A stretch of DNA of 26,725 nt, from the NCBI GenBank assembly GCA_944325295.1, contig CALUZL010000143.1, forward strand, positions 1-26,725. Direction: 5' to 3'. The first letter of the stretch is position 1. Every line of letters begins with the position of its first letter. Shown here piece after piece: positions 1 through 8,181 of the stretch. The position numbers and the translations under genes are program-made. The notes under the pieces were generated by a model that did no database searches, was not told where the DNA came from, and worked only from the letters and a program-made list of their open reading frames with translations. The DNA is from an uncultured Erysipelotrichaceae bacterium (GTDB taxonomy: Bacteria > Bacillota_I > Bacilli_A > Erysipelotrichales > Erysipelotrichaceae).

Positions 1-100
1 TGTATTCCGACATATGATAATCCTGAGTATTCAAATAGTAGACTTCGATGTCATTTTCGTACATCTTTCTTCTGAGCTGATCCAATCTCTCTTTTACCAT
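1..100 (-). CDS. Xaa-Pro aminopeptidase (M24 family), N-terminal fragment
   Basis: Only the first 33 codons are inside the window; the gene continues beyond position 1. They begin MVKERLDQLRRKMYEND and continue through an IEVYYL strand to a TQDYHMSEY stretch. This resembles the creatinase/prolidase N-terminal domain of aminopeptidase P, in which an ERL..LR..M opening is followed by a ..DPHxSEY element. Such enzymes remove N-terminal residues preceding proline using a two-metal centre located in the C-terminal domain, which is not visible here. The ATG at 100 has an excellent ribosome site, AGGAGGAAGTT at 101-111, which overlaps the stop codon of the upstream methyltransferase, so it is the last visible gene of a long operon. 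The family call rests on a short segment and is moderate. Confidence 0.6.
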   Translation of the reverse strand, partial: MVKERLDQLRRKMYENDIEVYYLNTQDYHMSEY

Positions 101-109
101 AACTTCCTC

Positions 110-601
110 CTAGATAATGATCCCTTCACCTTCAAGCAGTTTCCTTTTTATGTCTTGACCCTCGCGATACTCACCGATCGACTTGTCGCTTTTGTTCACT
201 CGATGACAGGGTATATAGATCAAAAAAGGATTATGTGACAAAGCTGTCCCGACCGCCTGATAAGAAATGCCCTTCATCCGCAGACGCTCTTTGACCCGAT
301 CGCCGAGTTCCTTGTAAGTCATCGTCTTGCCATAGGGGATCTTTGAACACTCAAGCAGCGTTGTCTTAAAAAAGGTGCTGCCTTCAAGTTTGAGCGGGAT
401 CTTGACAGCACTTGCCCTGCCGCTGAAGTACTCCGAAAGAAACCGACCAGCTTGTTTGAGTGCATTTGGGTAATTTAAAAGGGTCAGGGCATCGGCGCAA
501 GTGAAGATATCTCTTTTTGTGCCGATGCTCAAAAGCTCGCCGGCTTCTTCGATCAGGTAAAGATCGCCGATCGGCGACAAAAACTTCAGATAACTTTTCA
601 T
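110..601 (-). CDS. ogt: Methylated-DNA--protein-cysteine S-methyltransferase (O6-alkylguanine repair)
   Basis: Suicide repair protein that moves the alkyl group from O6-alkylguanine to its own cysteine. With the ATG at 601 it is 163 aa, normal for the family. The C-terminal DNA-binding domain is clear: IPYGKTMTYKELG around residues 88-100, then GTALSHNP, the active-site PCHRV with acceptor Cys132, and GEYREGQDIKRKLLEGE. An in-frame TTG at 619 would add six residues (MIDNKV), but it has no Shine-Dalgarno and the family normally begins close to MKSYLKFLSPIGDLYL. The ATG itself has only a weak, very close AAGG, so initiation probably depends on coupling with the glycosidase gene ending 33 nt upstream. 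The surrounding sugar genes do not suggest a special role; it looks like a housekeeping repair gene carried on the operon. Confidence 0.9.
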   Translation of the reverse strand: MKSYLKFLSPIGDLYLIEEAGELLSIGTKRDIFTCADALTLLNYPNALKQAGRFLSEYFSGRASAVKIPLKLEGSTFFKTTLLECSKIPYGKTMTYKELGDRVKERLRMKGISYQAVGTALSHNPFLIYIPCHRVNKSDKSIGEYREGQDIKRKLLEGEGIII

Positions 602-633
602 GACCTTATTATCTATCAAGACTTGACACTTGT

Positions 634-2478
634 CTAATCTTTTGAAGACAAGGAGGTGATTTTATAACTTCCCTTTGCAAGGTCGACACTGACTTTGATG
701 CCGCCTTCAAAGGTCGACTCCATGACTTTGCCATCAGCGCTTAAAAGTCGATGATCTAAAAGTTCACTGTAAGCGACCTTTCGGTGCAGGTCGTTGACGA
801 TCTTGGCACGCTTAGAGCGCTCTTCAAGCGAAAAAGTGCTGCCAAAAGCGCCATCGACATCAGGATAGGCACCATCTCTTATTATATAGGGCATACCGCC
901 ATTCATCAGGGCGTATAACAGGTAATCTTCATCGGCCTCATCAGTGATCCAGGGCAAGATCAGCACATCGTGATAGACCAGGTCAAATAGCGGGATCGCA
1001 AGACCCATCCGCTTGGCTCCTTTCTCTTTAAGCATGAATTCGTAGGGACCGTAGTGGCAAAGAACCAGGGTATCGACTGCCCAATCCGTACACTCCTCAC
1101 TTGAAGGGATGATGCCCTTACTTATGAGATAATGGAAATAGGCTTTTCGCAACTGAGCACACTGAAAGCGGGTCATAGGGTGTCTTGAGTCGTAGCACTC
1201 ATCCATTTCGTTACAGGTAAAGACGTCAAGATAACTGGCAGTCAGTTTGATATCGGCTTTAAAGAGCTCATTGAAATTTCTTTTGACATAGTCTAGGGCC
1301 AAATTGGCACAGAGATAATTCTGCCGTCCGCCGGCCCAGCGATGATGCTCATAGACACTGCCATCAGCTTCCTTTAGCGCATTGTCGATGTTGTATGAGG
1401 GCGCCTTAAGGTAATAATCGCGATATTGATCATGCAGTGCGAAAAGGTCGCCGTTTTCATATAGATAGTGCGAAAGTTCTCTTAGACCCTCACTGCCCCC
1501 GGCCGCCTTACAGATCGGCAAGTAATCCGGATGGCAATTGTCATAGCCCGGATCACCCCAGCCGTCCAAGTGAACATAGAGGCGATCTTTGTGGATCTTC
1601 TTGAGGACCTTCAGTTCATCTAAACGCTCCTTAAAAGTGTGCAAGATGTCATCCTTTGTCGCTTCACTATAAAAAGTCGAAGTCTCATCGGTATGCGTCT
1701 TGATCCCAAAGTGGACAAGGGAAGCACCGATCAGTTTTTTGATAGATGGAAGAGCGATCTCTTTTTCCCGGAGGCTTTTAAAGTGACCTGTCTCTTTTAC
1801 AAAATGCCGATAGATCTTGGCCGCTCTTACATAGTCCATATCCTTTTCAAATGTAAAGCGGGCCGTGCGCTCATAGCCAATCTTCGCTAAACTTTCAAGC
1901 CATCTGAGACCGATCGCCGTAAAAGCTTTGTCACCATGATGGATGACTTTGTACTTGCAATCAAAAGGAGTCAGATTGATAAGACAGTACCCTTGGCCTT
2001 TCTCATATTGATGATACATTGACAAGTAGGCATCGTGACTTAAAAACTGACCATCAAAATCGAGATGGTCGAAGCTGAAATCGTAGGTGTTTGGAAGGTA
2101 TACACCCTGCATTATCGGCAAGGAACTGTAACCTTTGGGATCTTCACTTTTAAAGTATGAAGGCCAGATGATCTCCTTTATCGAAGCTTCATCAACGATC
2201 GGTAAAAGCTTAAAAAAGATCCCTTCAAAACTTATGTAGACAAAGGTCTCAACGATTAGCTTATCGCTAAAGACATAACGTGACAAGATGCCTTTATTTA
2301 CCCCGAGATCCCTGATCGTTTCTTCTTTCAGATGATCTTTAAACAAAAACTGATCACCATTTGCCATGATGATCTTGGGCTCGATGGCCTTGTAGGGTTG
2401 CCAGGTGTGGTCTTCAAAGATGACCGAGTAGAGTTCATCTTCTTTGATCAGGGTAATGTCATAGTTTTCGATCTTCAT
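634..2478 (-). CDS. Putative cytosolic glycoside hydrolase, GH129-like (alpha-N-acetylgalactosaminidase-like)
   Basis: A 614-aa protein without signal peptide. The central part reads as a TIM-barrel glycosidase of the GH101/GH129/DUF5696 type: LDGWGDPGYDN..PDYLP, ALHDQYRDYY, HRWAGGRQNYL, YLDVFTCNEMDECYDSRHP and IPSSEECTDW. By analogy with GH129, Asp418 (YLDVF) would be the nucleophile and Glu461 (SSEE) the acid/base; they are 43 residues apart, which agrees with the catalytic spacing I recall for the bifidobacterial enzyme NagBb. GH129 members are intracellular and cleave GalNAc alpha-linked to Ser/Thr. The N-terminal ~240 residues look like a beta-rich domain and the last ~60 a small beta domain. 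It follows an MFS transporter by 14 nt and has a good ribosome site (GAGAGGAAATT-ATG), so the transporter probably imports its substrate. Glycosidase: fairly confident. Exact linkage: not established. Confidence 0.68.
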   Translation of the reverse strand: MKIENYDITLIKEDELYSVIFEDHTWQPYKAIEPKIIMANGDQFLFKDHLKEETIRDLGVNKGILSRYVFSDKLIVETFVYISFEGIFFKLLPIVDEASIKEIIWPSYFKSEDPKGYSSLPIMQGVYLPNTYDFSFDHLDFDGQFLSHDAYLSMYHQYEKGQGYCLINLTPFDCKYKVIHHGDKAFTAIGLRWLESLAKIGYERTARFTFEKDMDYVRAAKIYRHFVKETGHFKSLREKEIALPSIKKLIGASLVHFGIKTHTDETSTFYSEATKDDILHTFKERLDELKVLKKIHKDRLYVHLDGWGDPGYDNCHPDYLPICKAAGGSEGLRELSHYLYENGDLFALHDQYRDYYLKAPSYNIDNALKEADGSVYEHHRWAGGRQNYLCANLALDYVKRNFNELFKADIKLTASYLDVFTCNEMDECYDSRHPMTRFQCAQLRKAYFHYLISKGIIPSSEECTDWAVDTLVLCHYGPYEFMLKEKGAKRMGLAIPLFDLVYHDVLILPWITDEADEDYLLYALMNGGMPYIIRDGAYPDVDGAFGSTFSLEERSKRAKIVNDLHRKVAYSELLDHRLLSADGKVMESTFEGGIKVSVDLAKGSYKITSLSSKD

Positions 2479-2492
2479 AATTTCCTCTCTTT

Positions 2493-3689
2493 TTACACTT
2501 CCTTTTTATAATAGCGCTTCAGGGTGCCATAGACAAAAAACGGCGCCAAAGAACAGATCGTCACGGCGACCGCCATATAGTAAGGTCCACCGATCAGATA
2601 ATAGGCAGCCACGATCAAAGACATACCGGCGCAACGCCCCAAAGACATCGCCGTCTCCTTGGCTATGACCCGACCGGTTACATTCTCACTCTTGTCGTAT
2701 CTGGCTATCGCGTTGAGCATGCAGTAATTGTAGGGATTGCCATAGACGGCGGTCCCGATCGCATTGGCAAAACCGAAGTAGATCGCCCCGAAAAGATTGT
2801 CAAAATACACCAAAAACAAGCTCGAAGTTACGATAAAGAAAAGACCGACTTTCAAAAACCGAAACAGCGTCTTTTCAGTCATCCTTTTACAGAGCTCATA
2901 ACTGAAGATCGAAGCGAGCGCAAAGAAGATCAAAAGATTGGCGTATAAAGCATCCGATCCTCCTGTCGCTTCAAAGATCAGGATATTTGTCAAAGTCAAA
3001 GTCAGAGAGTTTTGAAAACCGTAGGCAAAAGTACTGACTTGGATCATATACCAGTTGGGATCAGCACCTTTAGATATCCAAAGTTTGTCCAGTACTTTGA
3101 CAGGCTTGGCATCCTTGCTTGTGAGGTCGAGTTTTAAAGAGACGATGATTATCAAGATGTAGACGAATATCACCAAGGCAAATATCCCATAATAACCAAA
3201 GAGTTCATTAGCGATAAACGCAAAGATGAGACTGGATACAGAGGGGGCGATGATACTGGTGATATTGTTGGCGATGCCGATATTGGCAAGGTAGTCATTG
3301 CGATGTTCACTTAAAGGCGCGATCTGATTGGCACTGTTGATGCTGAACCAGTAAAGACCCTCACCGACCCCGTAAAGGATGGCTGCACCATAAACATAGA
3401 TCGTATTTTCGGAAAACAGATTCTGCATGACGAGGATATAGATCATCATCAGCGTCAAAAAAAATAAGCCACCGCTGATGGTGACAGAATACGGCACCTT
3501 TCGCACCGCTTTACCACCGATGGTAAAAAAGAGCGGGAAAAGGGCGATCCTGATGATCGTATAGATCGACATCATGACCAGTGACTTAGTATATTCGTAG
3601 ATAAAAACACTGACAAAGGAAGTAGACAAAACATTAGCGAAGTTGAAAAGACTGTTTATCAAGACCAGCCGTGACTCGGTTTTTGTCAT
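2493..3689 (-). CDS. MFS transporter, probable sugar or glycoconjugate permease
   Basis: A 398-aa, strongly hydrophobic protein with about 12 predicted membrane spans and a short charged central loop (LTSKDAKPVKVLDKLW), the layout of the major facilitator superfamily. The start has a strong site, GGGGAGGAACT-ATG, which spans the stop codon of nagA 11 nt upstream. I see no substrate-specific motif. Its position between nagA and a cytosolic GH129-like glycosidase is the best clue: the operon probably brings an intact small glycoside or glyco-amino acid through this carrier, hydrolyses it inside, and deacetylates the phosphorylated amino sugar. MFS membership is fairly sure from the membrane pattern; substrate is inference. 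It could also be an exporter. Confidence 0.75.
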   Translation of the reverse strand: MTKTESRLVLINSLFNFANVLSTSFVSVFIYEYTKSLVMMSIYTIIRIALFPLFFTIGGKAVRKVPYSVTISGGLFFLTLMMIYILVMQNLFSENTIYVYGAAILYGVGEGLYWFSINSANQIAPLSEHRNDYLANIGIANNITSIIAPSVSSLIFAFIANELFGYYGIFALVIFVYILIIIVSLKLDLTSKDAKPVKVLDKLWISKGADPNWYMIQVSTFAYGFQNSLTLTLTNILIFEATGGSDALYANLLIFFALASIFSYELCKRMTEKTLFRFLKVGLFFIVTSSLFLVYFDNLFGAIYFGFANAIGTAVYGNPYNYCMLNAIARYDKSENVTGRVIAKETAMSLGRCAGMSLIVAAYYLIGGPYYMAVAVTICSLAPFFVYGTLKRYYKKEV

Positions 3690-3700
3690 AGTTCCTCCCC

Positions 3701-4840
3701 TTAGTCAAACTTGTACATCTCTCCTTCGATATAGACATCGATGACATCAAAGTCATCATCAAAGACGACGATATCGGCGCGTAGACCCTCACTTAAAAGA
3801 CCACGGTCTTTTACGCCCAAAAGCAGGCACGGGTTTATCGTACAGGCCCGAAGACATGTGACCTCGTCTATTTTGGCTTCTTTTATCCCAAATTGCAAGA
3901 CTTTATTCAAACGATTGGCACTGCCGGCTATCGTTCCATCTTCCAGGCGGGCAACACCGTCTTCACATACGCGGCTTGTGCGCTCACCGTTTGTATAGAT
4001 ACCCGGCTTTAGACCTTTGATCGCCACTGAGTCGGTCACAAAGATGAGCTTATCCTTGCCTTTGATCCGCGCCAAGATGTTGGCAGCCCCTTTATGGACA
4101 TGGACGCCATCGCAGATCACTTCCGCAAAACAATCGTCATTTACCATACAAGCACCTACGACCCCGGGCTCGCGATGATGCAGGGGGCGCATGCCGTTGT
4201 AAGTATGAGTGAAAGAGGTCACTCCTTTTGCTATGGCTTTATTGCAGATATCATAAGTAGCACCACTGTGACCGATGGTCACCCGGATCCCCTTTTTGAC
4301 CAAGTATTCGATGATGCTCATATCCTCGTCGAGCTCTTCCGGTGCCAACATGACAAGTCTTAAGTGATCATGACACGCCTTTGCAAACGCATCGATGATC
4401 TCTTGCGTCGGGACGAGCTTGTTTTCAAGGGATTGGGCACCCCGATAATCAGCCGCTATGAAAGGTCCTTCGCTGTAGACGCCAAGGATCGCTGTACCCT
4501 CTTTCTTTTCATCGATGTAGTTGCCGATGACTTTAAGGCTTGCGATCAATTGAGCATATGGTGCGGTCGAGATCGTCGCCAGAGTCGAAGTTACGCCCTC
4601 ACTTGGCAGATAGTGACACCACTTGCTCAACCACTCTTCACTGGCGTCGTTATTATCACCTAAGAGATAACCGTGATTGTGGATATCGATAAGGCCCGGC
4701 ATGATAAGTTTATCGCCATAGTCTTTATCGGCTTTCAAAAGGCCATAGGGCAAGATACGTTTGATGATCCCGTCTTCAATGACCAAAGTCTTTGGGGTTA
4801 TCTTATCATCGCAGAAAACGCGTTTACTTTGAATTATCAT
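3701..4840 (-). CDS. nagA: N-acetylglucosamine-6-phosphate deacetylase (copy 1)
   Basis: A 379-aa amidohydrolase converting GlcNAc-6-P to GlcN-6-P plus acetate. Family landmarks are all present: GLIDIHNHG (His54, His56), the metal-ligand EGPF (Glu124), TIGHSGATYD (His191), THTYNGM (His212), VICDGVHVH, the catalytic-Asp motif LIFVTDSVA and GTIAGSANRLN. It sits just after the serine hydrolase gene (stop TAA, one base, then ATG) with ribosome site AAAGGA. It follows murQ in the same operon, which fits: MurQ produces GlcNAc-6-P, the substrate of NagA. A second nagA of identical length lies next to nagB; this copy has Asn where the other has Thr in the DxHxHG motif and a different residue pattern after EGP, so the two may differ in preference (for example GlcNAc-6-P versus GalNAc-6-P). 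Confidence 0.93.
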   Translation of the reverse strand: MIIQSKRVFCDDKITPKTLVIEDGIIKRILPYGLLKADKDYGDKLIMPGLIDIHNHGYLLGDNNDASEEWLSKWCHYLPSEGVTSTLATISTAPYAQLIASLKVIGNYIDEKKEGTAILGVYSEGPFIAADYRGAQSLENKLVPTQEIIDAFAKACHDHLRLVMLAPEELDEDMSIIEYLVKKGIRVTIGHSGATYDICNKAIAKGVTSFTHTYNGMRPLHHREPGVVGACMVNDDCFAEVICDGVHVHKGAANILARIKGKDKLIFVTDSVAIKGLKPGIYTNGERTSRVCEDGVARLEDGTIAGSANRLNKVLQFGIKEAKIDEVTCLRACTINPCLLLGVKDRGLLSEGLRADIVVFDDDFDVIDVYIEGEMYKFD

Positions 4841-4841
4841 C

Positions 4842-5822
4842 TTAAATATCCTTTACTATATGATCGTTTAATTCGTTTCGCCAATTCAGGTAGGCGTCAT
4901 TGTTTCGACTCGGATGGACCCGGTTTGCAAGTAAGATCAATCCTTCCATCTTGCGATAGTCAAGCATGATCGAAGTGCCGGTAAAGCCGGTGTGATAGAG
5001 GATACCGTCACCATACTTTTTATCCCAACCAAGGGAGCGGCCGCCGACATTTGTAGCCAATAGAAGTTCGATCGTCTCGCGCTTCAAAATACCATCCCTT
5101 GCATAGAGAAGCGATCTTGCAAAAGTAGCGATATCGCCAATCGTCGAAAAAAGTCCGGCACTGCCACAGCGCCCTTTTAAGATATACCCTTTAGAGTCAT
5201 GACATTCACCGACGATAAGACCTCTTGTCGATGTCAACTCCTCCGGCACACAGCGACTCTTATCGGGGTCAAAGGTGCTGTCATTCATCTTTAAGACATC
5301 AAAGATGTTTTCTTTATAAGTCGCCGCCAGATCCTTGCCGTCGACCTTGGCGATGATAAAGCCCAAAAGGATAAAGCCGATATCGGAATAAACGGTCATC
5401 TCTTCGGGTTTATGGACAAGATCGGTCTGCATGATCCTTTCGTAAATATTGTCTTTAGTGAGCGTCTTTTTATCCTCAAGATCAGCAGGAAGTCCGGAAC
5501 TGTGAAGCAAGAGCTGACGGATCGTCACCTCTTGATGACGAAAATCGGCAAGGTACTTGCAAACTTTGTCGTCAAGGTTGATCTTGCCCTGCTCGAAAAG
5601 TTGCAAGATCCTGGTCGTCGTCGCTACGACTTTCGTACAAGAAGCCATGTCGTAAAGTGATGAGAGCTCTAACTCTTTTGTGTCATAGGGAGCGATCTTT
5701 CCCATCTTGCCCTTGATCATAAAGGTCGATGAATCCTCCTCGATGATAGCGGCACTGATCCCTGCGACAATGCCCTCATAGACCAGATTATCGATCTGCT
5801 CTTTGATGTAGACCGTGTTCAT
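4842..5822 (-). CDS. Beta-lactamase-family serine hydrolase (AmiE-like)
   Basis: A 326-aa serine hydrolase of the class C beta-lactamase/penicillin-binding fold. Nucleophile motif MASCTK gives Ser61 and Lys64, the YxN-position motif is YSD (Tyr144), and the KTG-position motif is HTG (YHTGFTGTS near the C-terminus). No signal peptide is seen, so it should be cytosolic. The chosen ATG at 5822 overlaps the murQ stop codon (ATGA), a classic coupling; an upstream in-frame start at 5864 would only add residues lying inside murQ. In Bacillus subtilis the murQ operon also carries a member of this family, AmiE (YbbE), which cuts the MurNAc-L-Ala bond of muropeptides. By context this one could remove peptides from MurNAc or act as an esterase on a related sugar. 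Fold is clear, substrate is inference. Confidence 0.85.
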   Translation of the reverse strand: MNTVYIKEQIDNLVYEGIVAGISAAIIEEDSSTFMIKGKMGKIAPYDTKELELSSLYDMASCTKVVATTTRILQLFEQGKINLDDKVCKYLADFRHQEVTIRQLLLHSSGLPADLEDKKTLTKDNIYERIMQTDLVHKPEEMTVYSDIGFILLGFIIAKVDGKDLAATYKENIFDVLKMNDSTFDPDKSRCVPEELTSTRGLIVGECHDSKGYILKGRCGSAGLFSTIGDIATFARSLLYARDGILKRETIELLLATNVGGRSLGWDKKYGDGILYHTGFTGTSIMLDYRKMEGLILLANRVHPSRNNDAYLNWRNELNDHIVKDI

Positions 5823-6724
5823 CTTGTGAGTTTGGCGATCGTCTCTCTTATCTGACCATCGCACGCCACAAAGGCTTCTTTAGCCTTTTTGAGGTCGACT
5901 TTTGCCTGATGCATGATCGTCGCTAAGGCAACGCTTTGACCGCTTTCTTCAAAGAGCGCTTGCGCCTTTTCCCAAGAAAGATCGTTGATTGCGCTGATCA
6001 TGTTGATAGCTCTTTTTACTAGTTTCTCATTTGTCGGCTGGACATTGACCATGTAGTTGCCATAGACTTTGCCGGTCTTGATCATTATCCCTGTTGACAA
6101 CATATTCAAGACCATCTTTTGGGAAGTCCCGGCCTTCATCCTGGTCGATCCAGAGATGACTTCGGGGCCGACGATCGGCGCGATCGAGTATTTGGCGACT
6201 TTTGCCATCTCGCTTTCACCATTACAGGTAACAGCGACCGTCACACAACCCAAACTGTTGGCATACTCTAAAGTGGCGATCGTATAAGGTGTCCGTCCAC
6301 TGGCGGCAACGCCGACAACGCTGTCTAAAGGCCCAAGGTCGATCGCCTTCATATCCGCAATACCGAGCTCCTTGCTGTCTTCAGCGCCTTCGACCGCCTT
6401 AAACATGGCTCCCTGACCACCGGCCATGACGCCAAAAGCTCGCTCCGGTGCTAAACCATAAGTCGGCAAAAGCTCTGAGGCATCCATTACCCCAAGTCTT
6501 CCCGATGTTCCGGCACCGGTATAGATCAGTCTTCCGCCTTTTTTGAAATTGACCACGATCGCATCGATCGCCTCAGCGATATGACCGATCTCTTTTTCGA
6601 TCGCCAGTGCGACCTTTTTATCTTCATTATTGATAAGGGTCACGATCTCTTCAGTGCTTAAAAGATCGATATCTTTAGTCGCCTCATTGCGACTTTCCGT
6701 AGTTAGATTTTTAAGTTCTGTCAT
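5819..6724 (-). CDS. murQ: N-acetylmuramic acid 6-phosphate etherase
   Basis: Cleaves the D-lactyl ether of MurNAc-6-P, giving GlcNAc-6-P and D-lactate. The 301-aa protein matches the family end to end: LTTESRN at the start, YTGAGTSGRLGVMDASE in the SIS core, FGVMAGGQGA, VEGAEDS, SGRTPY, and GPEVISGSTRMKAGTSQK. Glu84 (DASE) and Glu115 (EGAED) correspond to the two catalytic glutamates known in the E. coli enzyme (Glu83 and Glu114). The ATG at 6724 has a good site, AGAGGTGAAAG. It lies between three SIS-domain genes and an AmiE-like hydrolase/nagA pair. No MurR regulator and no MurP-type PTS is near; instead the operon begins with a mannose-family PTS. This is one of the firmest calls in the window and marks the operon as cell-wall amino-sugar salvage. 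Confidence 0.97.
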   Translation of the reverse strand: MTELKNLTTESRNEATKDIDLLSTEEIVTLINNEDKKVALAIEKEIGHIAEAIDAIVVNFKKGGRLIYTGAGTSGRLGVMDASELLPTYGLAPERAFGVMAGGQGAMFKAVEGAEDSKELGIADMKAIDLGPLDSVVGVAASGRTPYTIATLEYANSLGCVTVAVTCNGESEMAKVAKYSIAPIVGPEVISGSTRMKAGTSQKMVLNMLSTGIMIKTGKVYGNYMVNVQPTNEKLVKRAINMISAINDLSWEKAQALFEESGQSVALATIMHQAKVDLKKAKEAFVACDGQIRETIAKLTR

Positions 6725-6733
6725 CTTTCACCT

Positions 6734-7453
6734 CTAAAAATGCCGACAACGGCCTGCAAAATGTTCATAGATCGCATCGTTGTCAAAACCATCGACGTTT
6801 TGCGATTGGAATACATAGGGTTTGACCCCTTTTTCTACCAAGATCTTGATCGCTTCACTGACGATCGTATCCAGTAAAAACATACTGCTGATCGATGAAG
6901 CCGGGCCGGTCTTATACGGGCCGATCGCCAACAAGGAATCACCATCGGGGCAGCAATTGTCTATGATCACATCGACACATTCATAAAGTTTTTTGCCGCT
7001 TTGGTGGCGAGAGGTCGTCTTCTTTGACTGTTCAAGATTAGTCAACGCTACCGTAAAGATCCCCTCTTTCTTACAGCGCATCGCCATCTCGATGGGCATG
7101 GCATTACGGCCGCTGTTTGAAGAGATGATCATGATGTCACCCTTTTCGATCTTGTATTGATCAAAGATGATATCACTGATCCCGCTCAACTGCTCAAGTG
7201 CTCCCGACCGACGTGCTCCAAAGGCTGTGAGCGTATCGGGGTCTAAGATGGCATTGACATTGCCAAGACCGCCGGCGCGGGCAAAAAGTTCAATCCCGAT
7301 CATGTGGGAATGACCGGTACCGAAAGTGTGGATGATGTGATCGTTTTCGATATTTTCGGCAAATTTAGCCGCCAACAGTAATATCTTGTCATGATTTACT
7401 GTCTCTGCTTTATTTAAGACTTCGATTATCTTTTGTCCGTATATAAATTCCAT
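6734..7453 (-). CDS. SIS-domain phosphosugar-binding protein, UPF0309-like (paralog A)
   Basis: A 239-aa single SIS domain, the fold of phosphosugar isomerases and regulators. It keeps the full set of phosphosugar-site motifs: FGTGHSHM (residues 44-51) with the RAGG loop just after, SNSGRN (112-117), and the RHQSGKKLYE / DVIIDNCCPDGD segment typical of the UPF0309 family. Start ATG overlaps the stop of paralog B (TAATG), and its stop overlaps the ribosome site of murQ. It is the best conserved of three adjacent paralogs and therefore the most likely active enzyme. The reaction is not known; an isomerase, epimerase or etherase step on an N-acetyl amino sugar 6-phosphate is a reasonable inference from murQ and nagA next door. 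Confidence 0.88.
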   Translation of the reverse strand: MEFIYGQKIIEVLNKAETVNHDKILLLAAKFAENIENDHIIHTFGTGHSHMIGIELFARAGGLGNVNAILDPDTLTAFGARRSGALEQLSGISDIIFDQYKIEKGDIMIISSNSGRNAMPIEMAMRCKKEGIFTVALTNLEQSKKTTSRHQSGKKLYECVDVIIDNCCPDGDSLLAIGPYKTGPASSISSMFLLDTIVSEAIKILVEKGVKPYVFQSQNVDGFDNDAIYEHFAGRCRHF

Positions 7454-8181
7454 TAGATCCTACCTCGATATCTCTCTTTAAGTTCTTCATCTAATATACT
7501 GTCACCTCTAAGGAGCGGTACTTCTTTCTTGTCGTTGTACATGATCTCCACGACTCTGGCAGCCATACTTTGAGCGATGTAGTTATTACAGATGGAAGAA
7601 ACGGAACAGACTCTGGCTTCTCCTTCCGTTTCCAAAAGCGCATCGCCATGCGGACCGCAATTGTCGATGACGACATCACCGTACATGTACAGTTTCTTAC
7701 CACTGGGGTGGCGTGATTGCTCGGCTGTGGTATGCTTCATACTGGTGACGATGATCACCTTGTGACCGTTCTCTTTGGCCAAAGCGGCAATGTCGATCAC
7801 AAGACCGTTGATCCCGGAATTGGAAATGACGATAAAGACGTCTTGCGGGCGGATATCGTAAAGCGCATAGAGACGACCGGCGACATCCGGTCTTCTTTCA
7901 AAGACGTTGGTCTTATCCTGAAATTCCGTTAAAGACACAATGCCCTTGGTGACAAAATCACTCATCTCCATGATATGGATCGGCACCAAAGAGCCGACCC
8001 TGCCGGTTATGTCGATGCCAAGACCGACAGAATGGCCTGAACCGAATACGTGAACGACACCATCGTTTTCAAGACATTCAGCGACGATCTTAGCACATTT
8101 TTCAATATTGTCCTTTTGTGTATCATAAACTTCGTCTAAAAGACTCAAGATCTCATCTTTAAATTTCTTTGCGTCGATCAT
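7453..8181 (-). CDS. SIS-domain phosphosugar-binding protein (paralog B)
   Basis: A 242-aa SIS protein, clearly related to its neighbour. Conserved elements are VFGSGHS (residues 46-51... of the P-loop-like phosphosugar site), VISNSGING, and SRHPSGKKLYMYGDVVIDNCGPHGDALLE. It departs from paralog A in the second half of the first motif (SVGLG instead of SHMIG) and at the RAGG loop, which is RVGS here, so the sugar pocket probably differs. Both ends are joined to neighbours by one-base TAATG overlaps, so the three SIS genes are translated as a coupled string and may form a hetero-oligomer. Function beyond phosphosugar binding is not established. Confidence 0.87.
   Translation of the reverse strand: MIDAKKFKDEILSLLDEVYDTQKDNIEKCAKIVAECLENDGVVHVFGSGHSVGLGIDITGRVGSLVPIHIMEMSDFVTKGIVSLTEFQDKTNVFERRPDVAGRLYALYDIRPQDVFIVISNSGINGLVIDIAALAKENGHKVIIVTSMKHTTAEQSRHPSGKKLYMYGDVVIDNCGPHGDALLETEGEARVCSVSSICNNYIAQSMAARVVEIMYNDKKEVPLLRGDSILDEELKERYRGRI

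Noticed and set aside
14..238. Plus-strand frame across the methyltransferase/aminopeptidase junction
   Set aside because: Antisense to two genes with strong homology and ribosome signals; it has neither.
4673..4969. Several plus-strand frames of 85-100 codons antisense to nagA and neighbouring genes
   Set aside because: They mirror the codon pattern of the real genes, have no ribosome sites and resemble no family.
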